Origin: Clostridium uliginosum
GTDB lineage: Bacteria > Bacillota > Clostridia > Clostridiales > Clostridiaceae
NCBI RefSeq assembly: GCF_900112485.1
Contig: NZ_FOMG01000031.1
Location: 1 to 49,510 of the forward strand
Direction: 5' to 3'
DNA length: 49,510 nucleotides
Shown: one piece after another, positions 34,905 to 43,937 of the stretch
Position numbering within the stretch: the stretch's first letter is position 1
Layout: every line of letters starts with the position of its first letter
Made by a program: the position numbers and the translations under genes
Notes under the pieces: model-generated
The model's input: only the letters and a program-made list of their open reading frames with translations
Told to the model about the DNA's origin: nothing
The model's database searches: none

Positions 34905-35504
34905 ATGAAGATAAACTTAATTTTACTAGCATCAGGGAATAGTAATAGATTTAAAAGCAATAAATTATTAACTACAGTTAATAATAAACCAATGTATATG
35001 AATGTGGTAGAAAAGATTTTAAAATTAAATTTTAATAAAATAATTTTAGTTACTCAATATGAAGAAATTAAAGTAGCCTTGTTTGAAAAAACTATTCAAG
35101 TTGTTATGAATAAAAATAGTGAACTTGGAATATCTCATTCTATTAAACTTGGAATTCAAAGGGACATGGAAGCAGATGCTTATATGTTTATGGTATGTGA
35201 TCAACCATTTATTTCATTAATGAGTATAGAAATATTAATTGATAGATTTATAAAAAGTCATAAGGGAATGGCTTGTGTTGAACATAAAGGCAACCTTGGA
35301 AATCCAACTATATTTTCTAAAAAATATAAAAATGAACTATTCAGTTTAAAAGGTGATATTGGTGGAAAGGCTGTTATGAAAAAGCACCTTGATGATTTAG
35401 AAAAAGTCTCTATTATTAATGAAGTAGAAATGATGGACATTGATACTAAAGAGGAATTGGAGAATGCATCTTATATTTATAATAAGGCACATTCAAAAAA
35501 ATAA
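34905..35504 (+). CDS. mocA: MocA/YgfJ-type molybdenum cofactor nucleotidyltransferase
   Basis: A 199-residue MobA-like nucleotidyltransferase. The nucleotide loop is LLASGNSNRFKSNKLL, followed by VCDQPF (metal/nucleotide aspartate) and GNPTIFS. It is predicted to attach CMP (or another nucleotide) to molybdopterin for hydroxylase-type enzymes. No strong ribosome site is visible; ATG 34905 fits the family N terminus. The last codons (KAHSKK and stop) are encoded by the left end of a GGCACA repeat, so the C terminus was set by repeat insertion. Confidence 0.85.
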   Translation: MKINLILLASGNSNRFKSNKLLTTVNNKPMYMNVVEKILKLNFNKIILVTQYEEIKVALFEKTIQVVMNKNSELGISHSIKLGIQRDMEADAYMFMVCDQPFISLMSIEILIDRFIKSHKGMACVEHKGNLGNPTIFSKKYKNELFSLKGDIGGKAVMKKHLDDLEKVSIINEVEMMDIDTKEELENASYIYNKAHSKK

Positions 35505-35598
35505 TAGACCAGTATGCTTGTCTATTATGCGTCATACTGCGTCGGCAAATCCAGCTAATAGCTGCTATTAACTGAACTTGCCTCCTTGCCTGACATGG
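35481..35598. repeat. Partial GGCACA repeat overlapping the mocA stop
   Basis: AATAAGGCACATTCAAAAAA is the family left end. The interior GCGTCGGCAAAT...TTGCCTCCTTGCCTGA matches 4275-4438, and the right end is missing. The inverse of this version occurs at 42986-43092. Confidence 0.65.
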
Positions 35599-35658
35599 AG
35601 TGATTGTTAGGTTTAGGTGGAGTTTGCTTATAAAAATAGATATACGAGGTGAGATAAT

Positions 35659-36699
35659 ATGAAAAAGAATTTTTATAGGAATCTTTTTAATAGACTAAAT
35701 TTTAATGGAGAAGCATTTGTAGTAACGGTTACAAAAGGAATATACAATGGGAGCAGTATCGTAGGGCAAAAGTTATTAAAAAGTAAAGAAAGTATCTTTA
35801 TAGAAAATGATAATATTGTAGATTTTTGGAATGGAATTTTAAATAGTGTGGATTTTAATAAAGGTACCTATATATTAGGGTTAGAAAATGGAATAGAATT
35901 ATTTATAGAATATGTTATAGGAAAACCTGACTTGGTTATTTGTGGAGGTGGCCACATTGCAATGCCTTTATGTAAAATGGGAAAGATGTTGGAGTTTAAT
36001 ACAACTATAATTGATAATAGAGAAGAGTTTGCAAATAAATCGAGATTTCCTATGGCAGATAATATTTTATGTAAAGATTTTAATGAAGCATTTAAGGAAA
36101 TAAAATTTAATAAAAATACTTATTTTGTTATAGTTACGAGAGGACATAAAGACGATAAAAAGTGTTTAGAAACAATACTTCAAAATGATTTTTATTACGT
36201 TGGAATGATTGGAAGCAAAAGTAAAGTAGCTTTTATAATAAATAACATGTTAGAGCATGGATATACAAAAGAAGATATTGCTAAAGTACACACACCAATT
36301 GGTCTTAAGATAGGTGCTAAGACTCCAGCAGAAATAGCTATAAGTATTTTAGGTGAAATTATTGAAGTTAAAAATGAAAAGCCAATTAGTAATATAGAGA
36401 GTGATATTTTTAATGGAATCTTCAAAAGAGATCAGCTTATGATTCTAGCAACAATAATAGAAAAACATGGTTCAGGTCCTAGAGGGGTTGGAACTAAGAT
36501 GCTTATATATAAAAACAAAGATTTTATTGGAACTGTTGGTGGTGGGAGCATAGAAAATGCAGTATATGAAAAAGCATTAGAGCTTATTGAAACTAAAAAA
36601 TCTATTCTAGAGGAGTATGATTTATCAAACTCTGCATCAGCAAAACTTGGTATGGCTTGTGGAGGATCTGTAAAAGTACTCTTTGAGTTTATTGAATAA
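35659..36699 (+). CDS. XdhC/CoxI-family molybdenum hydroxylase maturation protein
   Basis: A 346-residue protein. The central XdhC Rossmann domain has ICGGGHIAMPL, IDNREEFAN, VTRGHKDDKK and MIGSKSKV. The C-terminal CoxI domain has KHGSGPRGVGTKMLIY and TVGGGSIENAVYEKA. This two-part layout matches the selenium-dependent molybdenum-hydroxylase branch of XdhC proteins. XdhC binds molybdenum cofactor, protects it while it is sulfurated (or here selenated) and inserts it into the apoenzyme. GAGGTGAGAT supports the start. Last gene of the cofactor region. Confidence 0.9.
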   Translation: MKKNFYRNLFNRLNFNGEAFVVTVTKGIYNGSSIVGQKLLKSKESIFIENDNIVDFWNGILNSVDFNKGTYILGLENGIELFIEYVIGKPDLVICGGGHIAMPLCKMGKMLEFNTTIIDNREEFANKSRFPMADNILCKDFNEAFKEIKFNKNTYFVIVTRGHKDDKKCLETILQNDFYYVGMIGSKSKVAFIINNMLEHGYTKEDIAKVHTPIGLKIGAKTPAEIAISILGEIIEVKNEKPISNIESDIFNGIFKRDQLMILATIIEKHGSGPRGVGTKMLIYKNKDFIGTVGGGSIENAVYEKALELIETKKSILEEYDLSNSASAKLGMACGGSVKVLFEFIE

Positions 36700-36767
36700 T
36701 ATAAATACATTCTTTATTTATGGTTATTTAAAATTAATGTAGTATAATTATATATTATAGAAAAGAA

Positions 36768-36829
36768 TAAAGCATATGCAAGAAAATAAGTAAGCATACT
36801 GAATTGTTATTTTCTTGCATATGCCTAAT
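36768..36829. repeat. Palindromic copy of the GGCACATG repeat (variant GGCATATG)
   Basis: AAAGCATATGCAAGAAAATA and its inverse TTATTTTCTTGCATATGCCT flank a 20-base loop. A full-length copy follows only 17 bases later. Together they fill most of the gap 36700-37038. Confidence 0.7.
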
Positions 36830-36846
36830 GTGTAAAGAAGTTAGTA

Positions 36847-37011
36847 TAAGGCACAATCAAAAAAATAACAAGTCCATCTGCCAGACTATCTTCCATCATC
36901 CTGCGTCAGTAAAATGCCATAATAGGCCCGCTATGATGGCACTTTACTTCCTTGCCTGATGAAAAATATTCATGGCAGTTTTGGACTTGTTATTTATTTT
37001 TATGTGCCTAA
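36847..37011. repeat. Full-length GGCACA palindromic repeat (about 165 bp)
   Basis: It shares long identical blocks with 4275-4438: AATAACAAGTCCAT, AATAGGCCCGCTATGA, CCTTGCCTGATGAAAAATAT and TTTGGACTTGTTATTTATTT. Differences in one arm tend to be matched in the other (CATCTGCCA / TGGCAGTTTTGG versus CATTTGCCA / TTGCAAATTTGG), which suggests the fold is kept. Confidence 0.85.
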
Positions 37012-37038
37012 CAATTATAAATAAAGGAGTATATCTTA

Positions 37039-37863
37039 ATGAAGAAGAATTTTAATATAGATGAATTTCTAGTAAAGTATCCACAGGCTAAGGAAACAAT
37101 CTCAAAAAATAATATTAATATTGATAATCTTAGAGAAATTTATGAAGATTATATAGACTATAAAAACTCATATGAAAATCAAGCAGAATTTATAGCTAAT
37201 ATATTACGTTCACAAAAAATGGTACATTCAGTTAAGTCTAGGATTAAGGATCCAGATAGATTAGTAGAAAAGGTTATAAGAAAGACAGAAGATAGAAAAG
37301 GTAAATATGGTGATGAGTTTGAGTTTACAGTAGATAACTATAAAAATGAAATAAATGATTTAATAGGAATAAGGGTTATACATATATTTAAGGATCAGTG
37401 GCAAGAAATACATGAATTTATTTTAAAAACTTGGAAGGTTATAGAGATAACCGCAAATGTTAGGGATGGGGATAATATAAGGGTTTTTGAAGATCCTAGT
37501 ATTGAAGTAAGGTCAAAAGCTTCAGGATATCGTTCAGTACATTATTTAGTAGAATTTTATCCAACTAGCCAAAAGGTTATAGCAGAAATACAAGTTAGAA
37601 CAATTTTTGAAGAGGGGTATGGGGAAATAGACCATAGGTTAAGATATTCACATAATGAAATCCCGGAAATTCTTCAATCTAATTTGTTATTATTTAATAG
37701 AATTGTAGGAAGTGCAGATGAAATGGCATCATTAATTAATAACCTTAGTAAGGAATGGGGAGAAAAGGAAGTAAATTATAAAAAGATAATAGAAGAACAG
37801 GAAGCTGAGATAAATAGATTGAAACATAAGGTGACATGGATAGATGTAGAAAATAATAAATAG
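37039..37863 (+). CDS. RelA/SpoT-domain (p)ppGpp synthetase-like protein
   Basis: This 274-residue protein has only the synthetase domain: RIKDPDRLVEKVIRK, IGIRVIHIFKDQW, SGYRSVHYLVEF and EIQVRTIFEEGYGEIDH. The HD hydrolase, TGS and ACT domains of long RelA/SpoT proteins are absent. It has a coiled C-terminal helix (EEQEAEINRLKHKV). A small alarmone synthetase making (p)ppGpp or a related nucleotide is the likely role; some relatives are toxins that modify other molecules. A terminator follows. Confidence 0.85.
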   Translation: MKKNFNIDEFLVKYPQAKETISKNNINIDNLREIYEDYIDYKNSYENQAEFIANILRSQKMVHSVKSRIKDPDRLVEKVIRKTEDRKGKYGDEFEFTVDNYKNEINDLIGIRVIHIFKDQWQEIHEFILKTWKVIEITANVRDGDNIRVFEDPSIEVRSKASGYRSVHYLVEFYPTSQKVIAEIQVRTIFEEGYGEIDHRLRYSHNEIPEILQSNLLLFNRIVGSADEMASLINNLSKEWGEKEVNYKKIIEEQEAEINRLKHKVTWIDVENNK

Positions 37864-37888
37864 AAGAAAATATTATATATAATTAAAA

Positions 37889-37927
37889 CATCGGCAGTAT
37901 TAGAGTAAATACTGTCGATGTTTTTTT
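37889..37927 (+). terminator. Rho-independent terminator after the synthetase gene
   Basis: CATCGGCAGTATT pairs with AATACTGTCGATG (one G-T pair), followed by seven Ts. It lies 26 bases after the stop codon. Confidence 0.88.
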
Positions 37928-38145
37928 AATGTCCATAGTTGAGCTGGTTATATATTGTCTATATTTCATTGAAAATGGAAAGCATATTTAGAAAGTGGAA
38001 TAAGTTAGCTATTTATATATTGTTTATATATTATTTATAAAAAAATTATACATGACTTTTATAATGAAACTAAGCTAATAATAAACAATTTTAAAGATTA
38101 CAAGTTTATAGATTAATAGCTAAAAAATAAAGGGAGATGCTAAAT

Positions 38146-39012
38146 ATGAAAAGTAAAAAAATTAAGACAATAATGGTTACTGCATTAACTGGATGTATGT
38201 TATTATCAGTTACTGTAGCTGCATCAGCAAATGGAGTTTCAGGATATGAAACATATAAAAGTGCAGCAAAAAATATAGCAGTTACGAGCAATGGTACATT
38301 ATCAACATCATTTGAAGTAAAGGACAATGGAAATACTAACATTTCAGGAACTAACGTAGAAAAGCTTGAAGGTGCTAATAATTCTTCAAGTACAAAAATT
38401 AAAATTGGTGATGTTACAAAAGAAACTGAAACAAGTAGAATAGATGGTAAAACTATTGTAAAAGATGGGGAAAATTATTCTTCTAGAACTAATAATGATA
38501 AAATGAAAAATGATAAAATTGAGAAAAAATTTGATGCTTCATCAAGTAAAGCCAAACTAGGAGAAATGGTTTTAGACACTTTAGTTGGAGATGTTAAAAA
38601 TCAATTTGTTGTAGATGGAGATACAATTAGTGTAAATCTAGAGGGTGCACAAATTCCGGAACTTGCTAAATTAGCTATTTCAGCAGCTGCTGAAGAGGGA
38701 AATAGTAAAAAGGATAATAAAGATGAATCTGGAAAAGATGGATTAAAAGAAGCATTAAAGAGTATACCAAATTTGAAAAATATAGATGTTAAATCATTAA
38801 GCATGACTGCAAAAGTAAATGGAAGCACATTAACAGAAAATGACTTTAAAATTGTAATTACTGGTGATGATGAAAGTGGTGTTTCACATGAAATCGAAGT
38901 ATCTGTAAATAATACAATTAGTGATGTGAATTCAACAAAAGCAGATTCAATTGATACAACAGGTAAGCAAGTACAAGCTATACAAAATAAAGAGAATAAT
39001 AGAAAACACTAA
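38146..39012 (+). CDS. Secreted protein of unknown function
   Basis: This 288-residue protein has a signal peptide (MKSKKIKTIMVTALTGCMLL, cleavage probable after ASA near residue 28). The mature part is hydrophilic and rich in Lys, Asp, Ser and Asn. It contains a segment FVVDGDTISVNLEGAQIPEL and a charged linker before a possible second lobe. I do not recognise a family. An LTGC motif at 12-15 resembles a lipobox but lies too early in the hydrophobic stretch. ATG 38146 follows AGGGAG by 9 bases. It stands alone between terminators. Confidence 0.75.
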   Translation: MKSKKIKTIMVTALTGCMLLSVTVAASANGVSGYETYKSAAKNIAVTSNGTLSTSFEVKDNGNTNISGTNVEKLEGANNSSSTKIKIGDVTKETETSRIDGKTIVKDGENYSSRTNNDKMKNDKIEKKFDASSSKAKLGEMVLDTLVGDVKNQFVVDGDTISVNLEGAQIPELAKLAISAAAEEGNSKKDNKDESGKDGLKEALKSIPNLKNIDVKSLSMTAKVNGSTLTENDFKIVITGDDESGVSHEIEVSVNNTISDVNSTKADSIDTTGKQVQAIQNKENNRKH

Positions 39013-39102
39013 AATAATATTAAAGAATATATAAATAAATAGCAAAATTTAGCTATATTTTTGATGTACATTGGAGATACTCCAGATGTAGTTAAGTATA
39101 AA

Positions 39103-39171
39103 AACTGTCTCAAAGTTTAATTTGGAAATAAAATAGATTTTTCATTTATTAACTTTGAGACAGTTATTTTT
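39103..39171 (+). terminator. Long-stem terminator or attenuator before the ABC exporter
   Basis: AACTGTCTCAAAGTT and AACTTTGAGACAGTT are perfect 15-base inverses with a 33-base loop, followed by ATTTTT. It ends 22 bases before the exporter start codon, so it either ends the previous unit or gates the next. Confidence 0.7.
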
Positions 39172-39193
39172 AAGAGAAGAGGAGGAAATTAGT

Positions 39194-39919
39194 ATGGCAC
39201 CTGTACTTAAAGTGAATGAGTTAACAAAGACATACAAAAATGGTCGTGGAATTATTGATATATCCTTCGAAATCGAAAAAGGAGATATTTTCGGTTTACT
39301 TGGTCCAAATGGTTCGGGAAAAACTACTACTATGAAAATTATCACTGGCTTGTCATATGCAGACAAGGGAAGTGTTCAAATATTGGGATATGATTCTTTA
39401 GAAGAAAGTTCAAAGGTATTAAAAGAAATTGGATGCCTTATTGAGGCACCGGCAATTTATGATTATCTTACAGCTAGAGAAAATCTAAAACTTGCAGCAA
39501 ATTATTATGCAGAAATTAAAGCGCCAAGAATAGATGATATGCTTACACAAACAGGATTAATAAAATATGCTAATGAGAAGGTAAAAAACTTTTCTCTTGG
39601 AATGAAGCAACGATTAGGGCTTGCTCTAGCATTAATATCTAAACCTAAATTAGTGATTTTAGATGAACCCACTAATGGATTAGATATAGAAGGAACTGTA
39701 GATATTAGAGAAATCATAATTAAACAAGCAAAACTTGGTACAACATTTCTTGTTTCAAGTCATATTTCTCATGAAATAGAACTTATGTGTAATAAAGTTG
39801 GCATTGTAAAAGAAGGAAAACTATTAAAGGTAACATCAATGAAAAATGCACTAGATGAATGTGAAACTTTAGAAAAATATTTTCTTAAACATGTTGGTAG
39901 AAAGGGTGAAGATGTATGA
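39194..39919 (+). CDS. ABC exporter ATP-binding protein (BcrA-type)
   Basis: This 241-residue ATPase has Walker A GPNGSGKTTT, signature FSLGMKQRLGLAL, Walker B LVILDEPTNGLD and the switch region VSSHISHEIE. The family includes bacitracin and lantibiotic resistance exporters. It overlaps the membrane-protein gene by 4 bases and is followed by a two-component system, which fits a peptide-antibiotic detoxification or envelope-stress module. GGAGGAAAT supports ATG 39194. Confidence 0.9.
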   Translation: MAPVLKVNELTKTYKNGRGIIDISFEIEKGDIFGLLGPNGSGKTTTMKIITGLSYADKGSVQILGYDSLEESSKVLKEIGCLIEAPAIYDYLTARENLKLAANYYAEIKAPRIDDMLTQTGLIKYANEKVKNFSLGMKQRLGLALALISKPKLVILDEPTNGLDIEGTVDIREIIIKQAKLGTTFLVSSHISHEIELMCNKVGIVKEGKLLKVTSMKNALDECETLEKYFLKHVGRKGEDV

Positions 39920-40653
39920 ATGCAATAAAAAACGGAATAATTAATGAAAGTACAAAACTATTTAAAAGAAGTAAGTACAAAATATTATTAATTTGTATTG
40001 GAATATTAACTATAGCCCTAGGACTAATAAGTAATTTTACACGAGGTTTAATTAATGTTTCATTATCTAATCTACCGTTAAATGTATTATCAATATTGAC
40101 TAATATTTTGATTCCTCTAGTTATTTTTATGGCAGTTGCTGATTTATTTGCAGCAGAACAAGAAAATGGAACAATTAAAGGCATAATAACAAGACCTATA
40201 AGCAGAAATGAAATTCTTATTTCTAAGTTGATATCTATTTTGATTTATGTAACAAGCATTTTAATAGTAACATTTGTAATAGGCTTAGTTATGGGAATAT
40301 TCTTTGGAAGAACACAAATAATAAATATCCCAGAGATTTTTATAGCATATGTTGTATCAATAGTACCTATAATACCAACAACTCTTCTTTCAATACTAAT
40401 ATCACAATTATCAAAAAGTAGCTCTTCTTCAGTAATGCTTTCAGTCCTAATTTATATTATAATTATATTACTCGGAATAATTGTTCCTTCAATATCACCA
40501 ATGATATTTATTTCATATACAAATTGGTATAAACTTTTTATTGGAGCTCAAATGCCAATAAAATCAATTTTAACAATTGTAGGATTGCTCATGGGATATT
40601 CATTAGTATTCTTTTCAGGAGCATATGCATTATTTGAAAAGAAGGAATATTAA
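39916..40653 (+). CDS. ABC exporter membrane subunit (ABC-2 type)
   Basis: A 245-residue protein with six or so hydrophobic helices and the ABC-2 family segment DLFAAEQENGTIKGIITRPISR between the second and third. It is translationally coupled (ATGA) to the ATPase and forms the exporter with it. Confidence 0.88.
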   Translation: MNAIKNGIINESTKLFKRSKYKILLICIGILTIALGLISNFTRGLINVSLSNLPLNVLSILTNILIPLVIFMAVADLFAAEQENGTIKGIITRPISRNEILISKLISILIYVTSILIVTFVIGLVMGIFFGRTQIINIPEIFIAYVVSIVPIIPTTLLSILISQLSKSSSSSVMLSVLIYIIIILLGIIVPSISPMIFISYTNWYKLFIGAQMPIKSILTIVGLLMGYSLVFFSGAYALFEKKEY

Positions 40654-40676
40654 TATATCTAGGAGGATACCTTACT

Positions 40677-42149
40677 ATGATGATAAAAAAGCGTCTTTTT
40701 ATTTCTAATATTCTTATGCTAGTAGTTCCAGCAATATTAATAGTAGCTATTGCAGGAGGAGTGCTTGAAGGTTTTGTGGAAATATATGGTAAAAAGATAA
40801 AAGTTTTAGATGATAATAATGGAACTTATTATGTACAGAAAGCTTTAAATTCCTATAGCAAAAACTTAAAAGATTATAATAAACAAAATCAAGAAGATAG
40901 GAAGATTGAAGAAGTTCTTAAAGAAGTAGGATATAATTTAATAATTACCAGTAATGAAGAAACAATCTTTTCAAATTTAACTGATGAAGATAAAAATTCT
41001 ATTTCTAAAGTAAAAAGTGATATGCTTTCTTCATCAGATTCAATAGTACTTGAAGTTAACTCTGTTTGTTTAGTTAAAAATACTTTTATAAAAGATGATA
41101 AAACTATTAATATGATTGCCATTAGATCAAATGTTTTAATGGGTAGAGAACATATGAAAGCTGAGGTTAAAGCTTTTTTTGTTAGTTATATGGGAATTGT
41201 ATTTGTAATAGCATTATTTATTATTGTATTAACAAATGGTATACTATCATCACGTTTAGCTAAGAGTTTAATTGAACCTTTAGATTTATTAAGTTATGGT
41301 GCAGGGCAAATTGAAGAAGGTAACCTTGATTTTAAAATGAATTATAAAGGAAAGGATGAATTTTCAAAGGTTTGTGCTGACTTTGATAAAATGAGAATTA
41401 GATTGAAAGAATCTGTTAAAATGCAATTAAAATATGAAGAAAATAGAAAAGAATTAGTTGTAGGAATATCTCATGATTTACGTACTCCGTTAACAACAAT
41501 TAAGGGATATGTGAAAGGATTAAAAGATGGTGTTGCGAGTACTCCTGAAAAATGTGAAAGATATCATGATATTATATACAATAAAGCTTGTGATATGGAT
41601 ATGCTAGTTGATAAATTGTTTTTATTCTCTAAATTAGATACAGGAAAATTTCCTTTCAATTTTCAAAAAGTATATTTCAATGAATTTTTAAGAAGTTTCT
41701 TTAAACGTGCTATAGATGAATTTGAAAGAAAAGGACTTAAGTTATTTTATGAAAATAGTTGTAATGATGATATTTTGATTAATATTGACTCTGAAGAAAT
41801 GAATAGAGTTTTGGTGAACATACTTGAAAATAGCGTGAAATATAAAGTTAAGGATTATGGAAATGTAAATGTCACAGTAAATAAACAAGAAGATAGTATT
41901 GTTTTAAGGATTAAGGATGATGGACCAGGAGTTTTAGAAGAGAATCTTTCACGTTTATTTGTTAGTTTTTATAGAGGAGATGCAGCAAGAACTAATCCAA
42001 GTGAAGGTAGTGGACTTGGACTTTCTATATCGGAATATATAGTAAAGGCACATGGTGGTACAATTACTGCTGAAAACATGGATGGACTTGCAATTACAAT
42101 AACTTTACCAATTAGTGGGCAACATGAAATGCGCGAAGAAAATATTTAA
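40677..42149 (+). CDS. Sensor histidine kinase
   Basis: This 490-residue kinase has two transmembrane helices (about 7-30 and 168-188) around an extracytoplasmic loop of about 135 residues. A HAMP domain follows, then the phospho-acceptor H266 in VGISHDLRTPLTTIKG. The HATPase domain has NILENSVKY, DDGPGV and GSGLGLSI. AGGAGGAT precedes the start, 23 bases after the exporter gene. The large sensor loop is unlike the short-loop BceS-type kinases. Confidence 0.93.
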   Translation: MMIKKRLFISNILMLVVPAILIVAIAGGVLEGFVEIYGKKIKVLDDNNGTYYVQKALNSYSKNLKDYNKQNQEDRKIEEVLKEVGYNLIITSNEETIFSNLTDEDKNSISKVKSDMLSSSDSIVLEVNSVCLVKNTFIKDDKTINMIAIRSNVLMGREHMKAEVKAFFVSYMGIVFVIALFIIVLTNGILSSRLAKSLIEPLDLLSYGAGQIEEGNLDFKMNYKGKDEFSKVCADFDKMRIRLKESVKMQLKYEENRKELVVGISHDLRTPLTTIKGYVKGLKDGVASTPEKCERYHDIIYNKACDMDMLVDKLFLFSKLDTGKFPFNFQKVYFNEFLRSFFKRAIDEFERKGLKLFYENSCNDDILINIDSEEMNRVLVNILENSVKYKVKDYGNVNVTVNKQEDSIVLRIKDDGPGVLEENLSRLFVSFYRGDAARTNPSEGSGLGLSISEYIVKAHGGTITAENMDGLAITITLPISGQHEMREENI

Positions 42150-42155
42150 TATATA

Positions 42156-42240
42156 TAAGTTCTAATTAAGATTCTACAGTTAATTTATTATACAGTAATG
42201 AAATATATGTAGTATCTTTAATAGAACATATATATGTATT
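42156..42240. repeat. Imperfect inverted repeat between kinase and regulator genes
   Basis: AGTTCTAATTAAGATTCTAC and GTAGTATCTTTAATAGAAC are near inverses around an AT-rich loop. The termini are ATATATA on both sides. It may act as a weak processing site or hairpin in the operon. Confidence 0.4.
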
Positions 42241-42277
42241 TTAATTAGTTTGATAAAGGCATAATGAGGGAGAAAAA

Positions 42278-42976
42278 ATGAGAAGAATATTAATTATAGA
42301 AGATGATAAACTTATTGCAGAATTAGAGAGAGATTATCTTGAAATAAATGGATTTGAAATAGAGATAGCAATGAATGGAGATAAGGGATTAGAGCTTGCA
42401 TTAAATAAGGAATTTGATTTAATACTTCTGGATTTAATGCTTCCTAGTAAAGATGGATTTCAGATTTGCAGAGAAATAAGAAATAGTAAAGAGATACCTA
42501 TATTAATGGTTACAGCAAAAAAAGAGTCTATAGATAAGATTAGAGGACTTGGAATTGGCGCAGATGACTATATTGTTAAGCCTTTTGATCCTAGCGAACT
42601 TGTAGCTAGAGTAAACGCACATCTTTCTCGTTATGATAGATTAACATCAGTGAAAAAAAATGATGAGCTAGAGCTTGGAGCTATAACTTTTGGAAGGTTA
42701 AAGATATTAACAAAGGCATGGAGAGTATATGTCGATGACAAAGAAGTGAAATTTGCAAATAAAGAATTTGAATTGTTATTATTCTTAGCTACTAATCCTA
42801 ATATTGTATTTTCAAAAGCCACTCTTTTAGATAGAATTTGGGGCCTAGATTGTTTTGGTGATGTTGCCACTGTTACAGTGCATATTAATAGAATACGAGA
42901 AAAGATTGAAAAAGATAGTAGTAACCCTAAATTCATAGAAACTGTATGGGGTGCAGGCTATAGATTTAAAATATAA
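42278..42976 (+). CDS. OmpR-family response regulator
   Basis: This 232-residue regulator has an acidic pocket (E8-D9-D10), phospho-acceptor D52 in LILLDLMLP, MVTAK, and a C-terminal winged helix (FANKEFELLLFL to ETVWGAGYRFKI). The gene follows its kinase, the reverse of the more usual order, with a 128-base gap. It presumably controls the adjoining ABC exporter. Confidence 0.94.
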   Translation: MRRILIIEDDKLIAELERDYLEINGFEIEIAMNGDKGLELALNKEFDLILLDLMLPSKDGFQICREIRNSKEIPILMVTAKKESIDKIRGLGIGADDYIVKPFDPSELVARVNAHLSRYDRLTSVKKNDELELGAITFGRLKILTKAWRVYVDDKEVKFANKEFELLLFLATNPNIVFSKATLLDRIWGLDCFGDVATVTVHINRIREKIEKDSSNPKFIETVWGAGYRFKI

Positions 42977-42985
42977 CTATGGGTG

Positions 42986-43092
42986 GTAGGAGGTAAGTTC
43001 AGTTGATAGACTAGCTATTAGTTGAATTTGCCGATGCAGTATCACGACAAATAGACAAGCATACTGGTCTATTATTTTTTTGAATGTGACTA
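42986..43092. repeat. Inverted partial GGCACA repeat overlapping the phospholipase gene end
   Basis: GGTAAGTTCAGTT...AATTTGCCGATGCAGTAT and GACAAGCATACTGGTCTATT are the reverse complement of the copy at 35481-35598. The last 25 or so codons of the minus-strand gene lie inside it. Confidence 0.65.
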
Positions 43093-43643
43093 AGATTGAA
43101 ATTAAAAACAGCAGAGCAAACAATGGAACTAAGTTCAACACAGTGTGTAATGTCCCATAAGTAAGATGCCTCACCTTTAACATAGTTACTTAATGTATCT
43201 TCAATTAAAGTTTTTATTGAAGATATGCTATTTAAAGTGAAATGAATATTGTTTGAGTTGTTTTGAAATTGATTTTTTAGAATATCAAAATTTTTAAACA
43301 AATATTTTTGAAAGTCACGCTCATATTTTAAATGATATGGAATATTACCAATTGAGCCAGATATGTGAGAATAACAACAAAAATCGCAAATATAATGAAC
43401 AACTATCCCTAGTTGCATTGAATAATACCCATTAAATTTTTTGACTGAAAGAAGCTTTTCTATCTTTTCATTAATATATCCAAGAGATTTTTGCATATAA
43501 TGAGGATGAGTTTTAACATGCCAACTTTGATCAATCATTACAAGACCAAAATTAAACATGAACTTAGAAAATCCTTTGGGAATAGTATTTTTGTTTTTAA
43601 TGAAGGATAATTCTGCTAATTTAACATGAGTTTTTACTTTCAT
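43011..43643 (-). CDS. Zinc-dependent phospholipase C-like protein
   Basis: This 210-residue protein has residues H83, D87 and H93 in [13 protein letters not shown]. They reproduce the metal-ligand spacing H-x3-D-x5-H of the zinc phospholipase C/S1-P1 nuclease fold; other histidines are H6 (KTHVKLAEL) and those in [10 protein letters not shown]. No signal peptide is visible, unlike secreted alpha-toxin-type enzymes. It has no C2 domain. The C-terminal [14 protein letters not shown] tail is encoded by an inserted repeat and is probably not part of the fold. Strong site GGAGCG upstream of ATG 43643. Activity is uncertain. Confidence 0.78.
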   Translation of the reverse strand: MKVKTHVKLAELSFIKNKNTIPKGFSKFMFNFGLVMIDQSWHVKTHPHYMQKSLGYINEKIEKLLSVKKFNGYYSMQLGIVVHYICDFCCYSHISGSIGNIPYHLKYERDFQKYLFKNFDILKNQFQNNSNNIHFTLNSISSIKTLIEDTLSNYVKGEASYLWDITHCVELSSIVCSAVFNFNLSHIQKNNRPVCLSICRDTASANSTNS

Positions 43644-43828
43644 AAATAATCGCTCCTTTGGAGTATAATAAATTTTCTATACAAATAAATTAAGCATAGA
43701 AATATTAAGGTCTGATTTAATTTTAAAGGAGTGTTATAAATTTGTTATAAATTAAATATAAACAATCTATAAATTTATTAAACTAAGACGCTATTTTAAA
43801 ACATAGCTTAAACTAAAATTAAATTTTA

Positions 43829-43867
43829 AAAACCATACTTTTATATTCTAGGAGTGTGGTTTTTTTT
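43829..43867 (+). terminator. Hairpin with T-run upstream of the protease pair
   Basis: AAACCATACT pairs with AGTGTGGTTT and is followed by eight Ts. No plus-strand gene ends just before it, so it may be an attenuator for the S8 protease transcript. The rest of 43644-43937 is AT-rich with nothing else recognised. Confidence 0.65.
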
Positions 43868-43937
43868 ATGTCTCTTAAAGAAATTTTTTAGAAAGTTTAA
43901 GCATAATATTAAGTATAAGTAATATTAGGAGTTAAAT

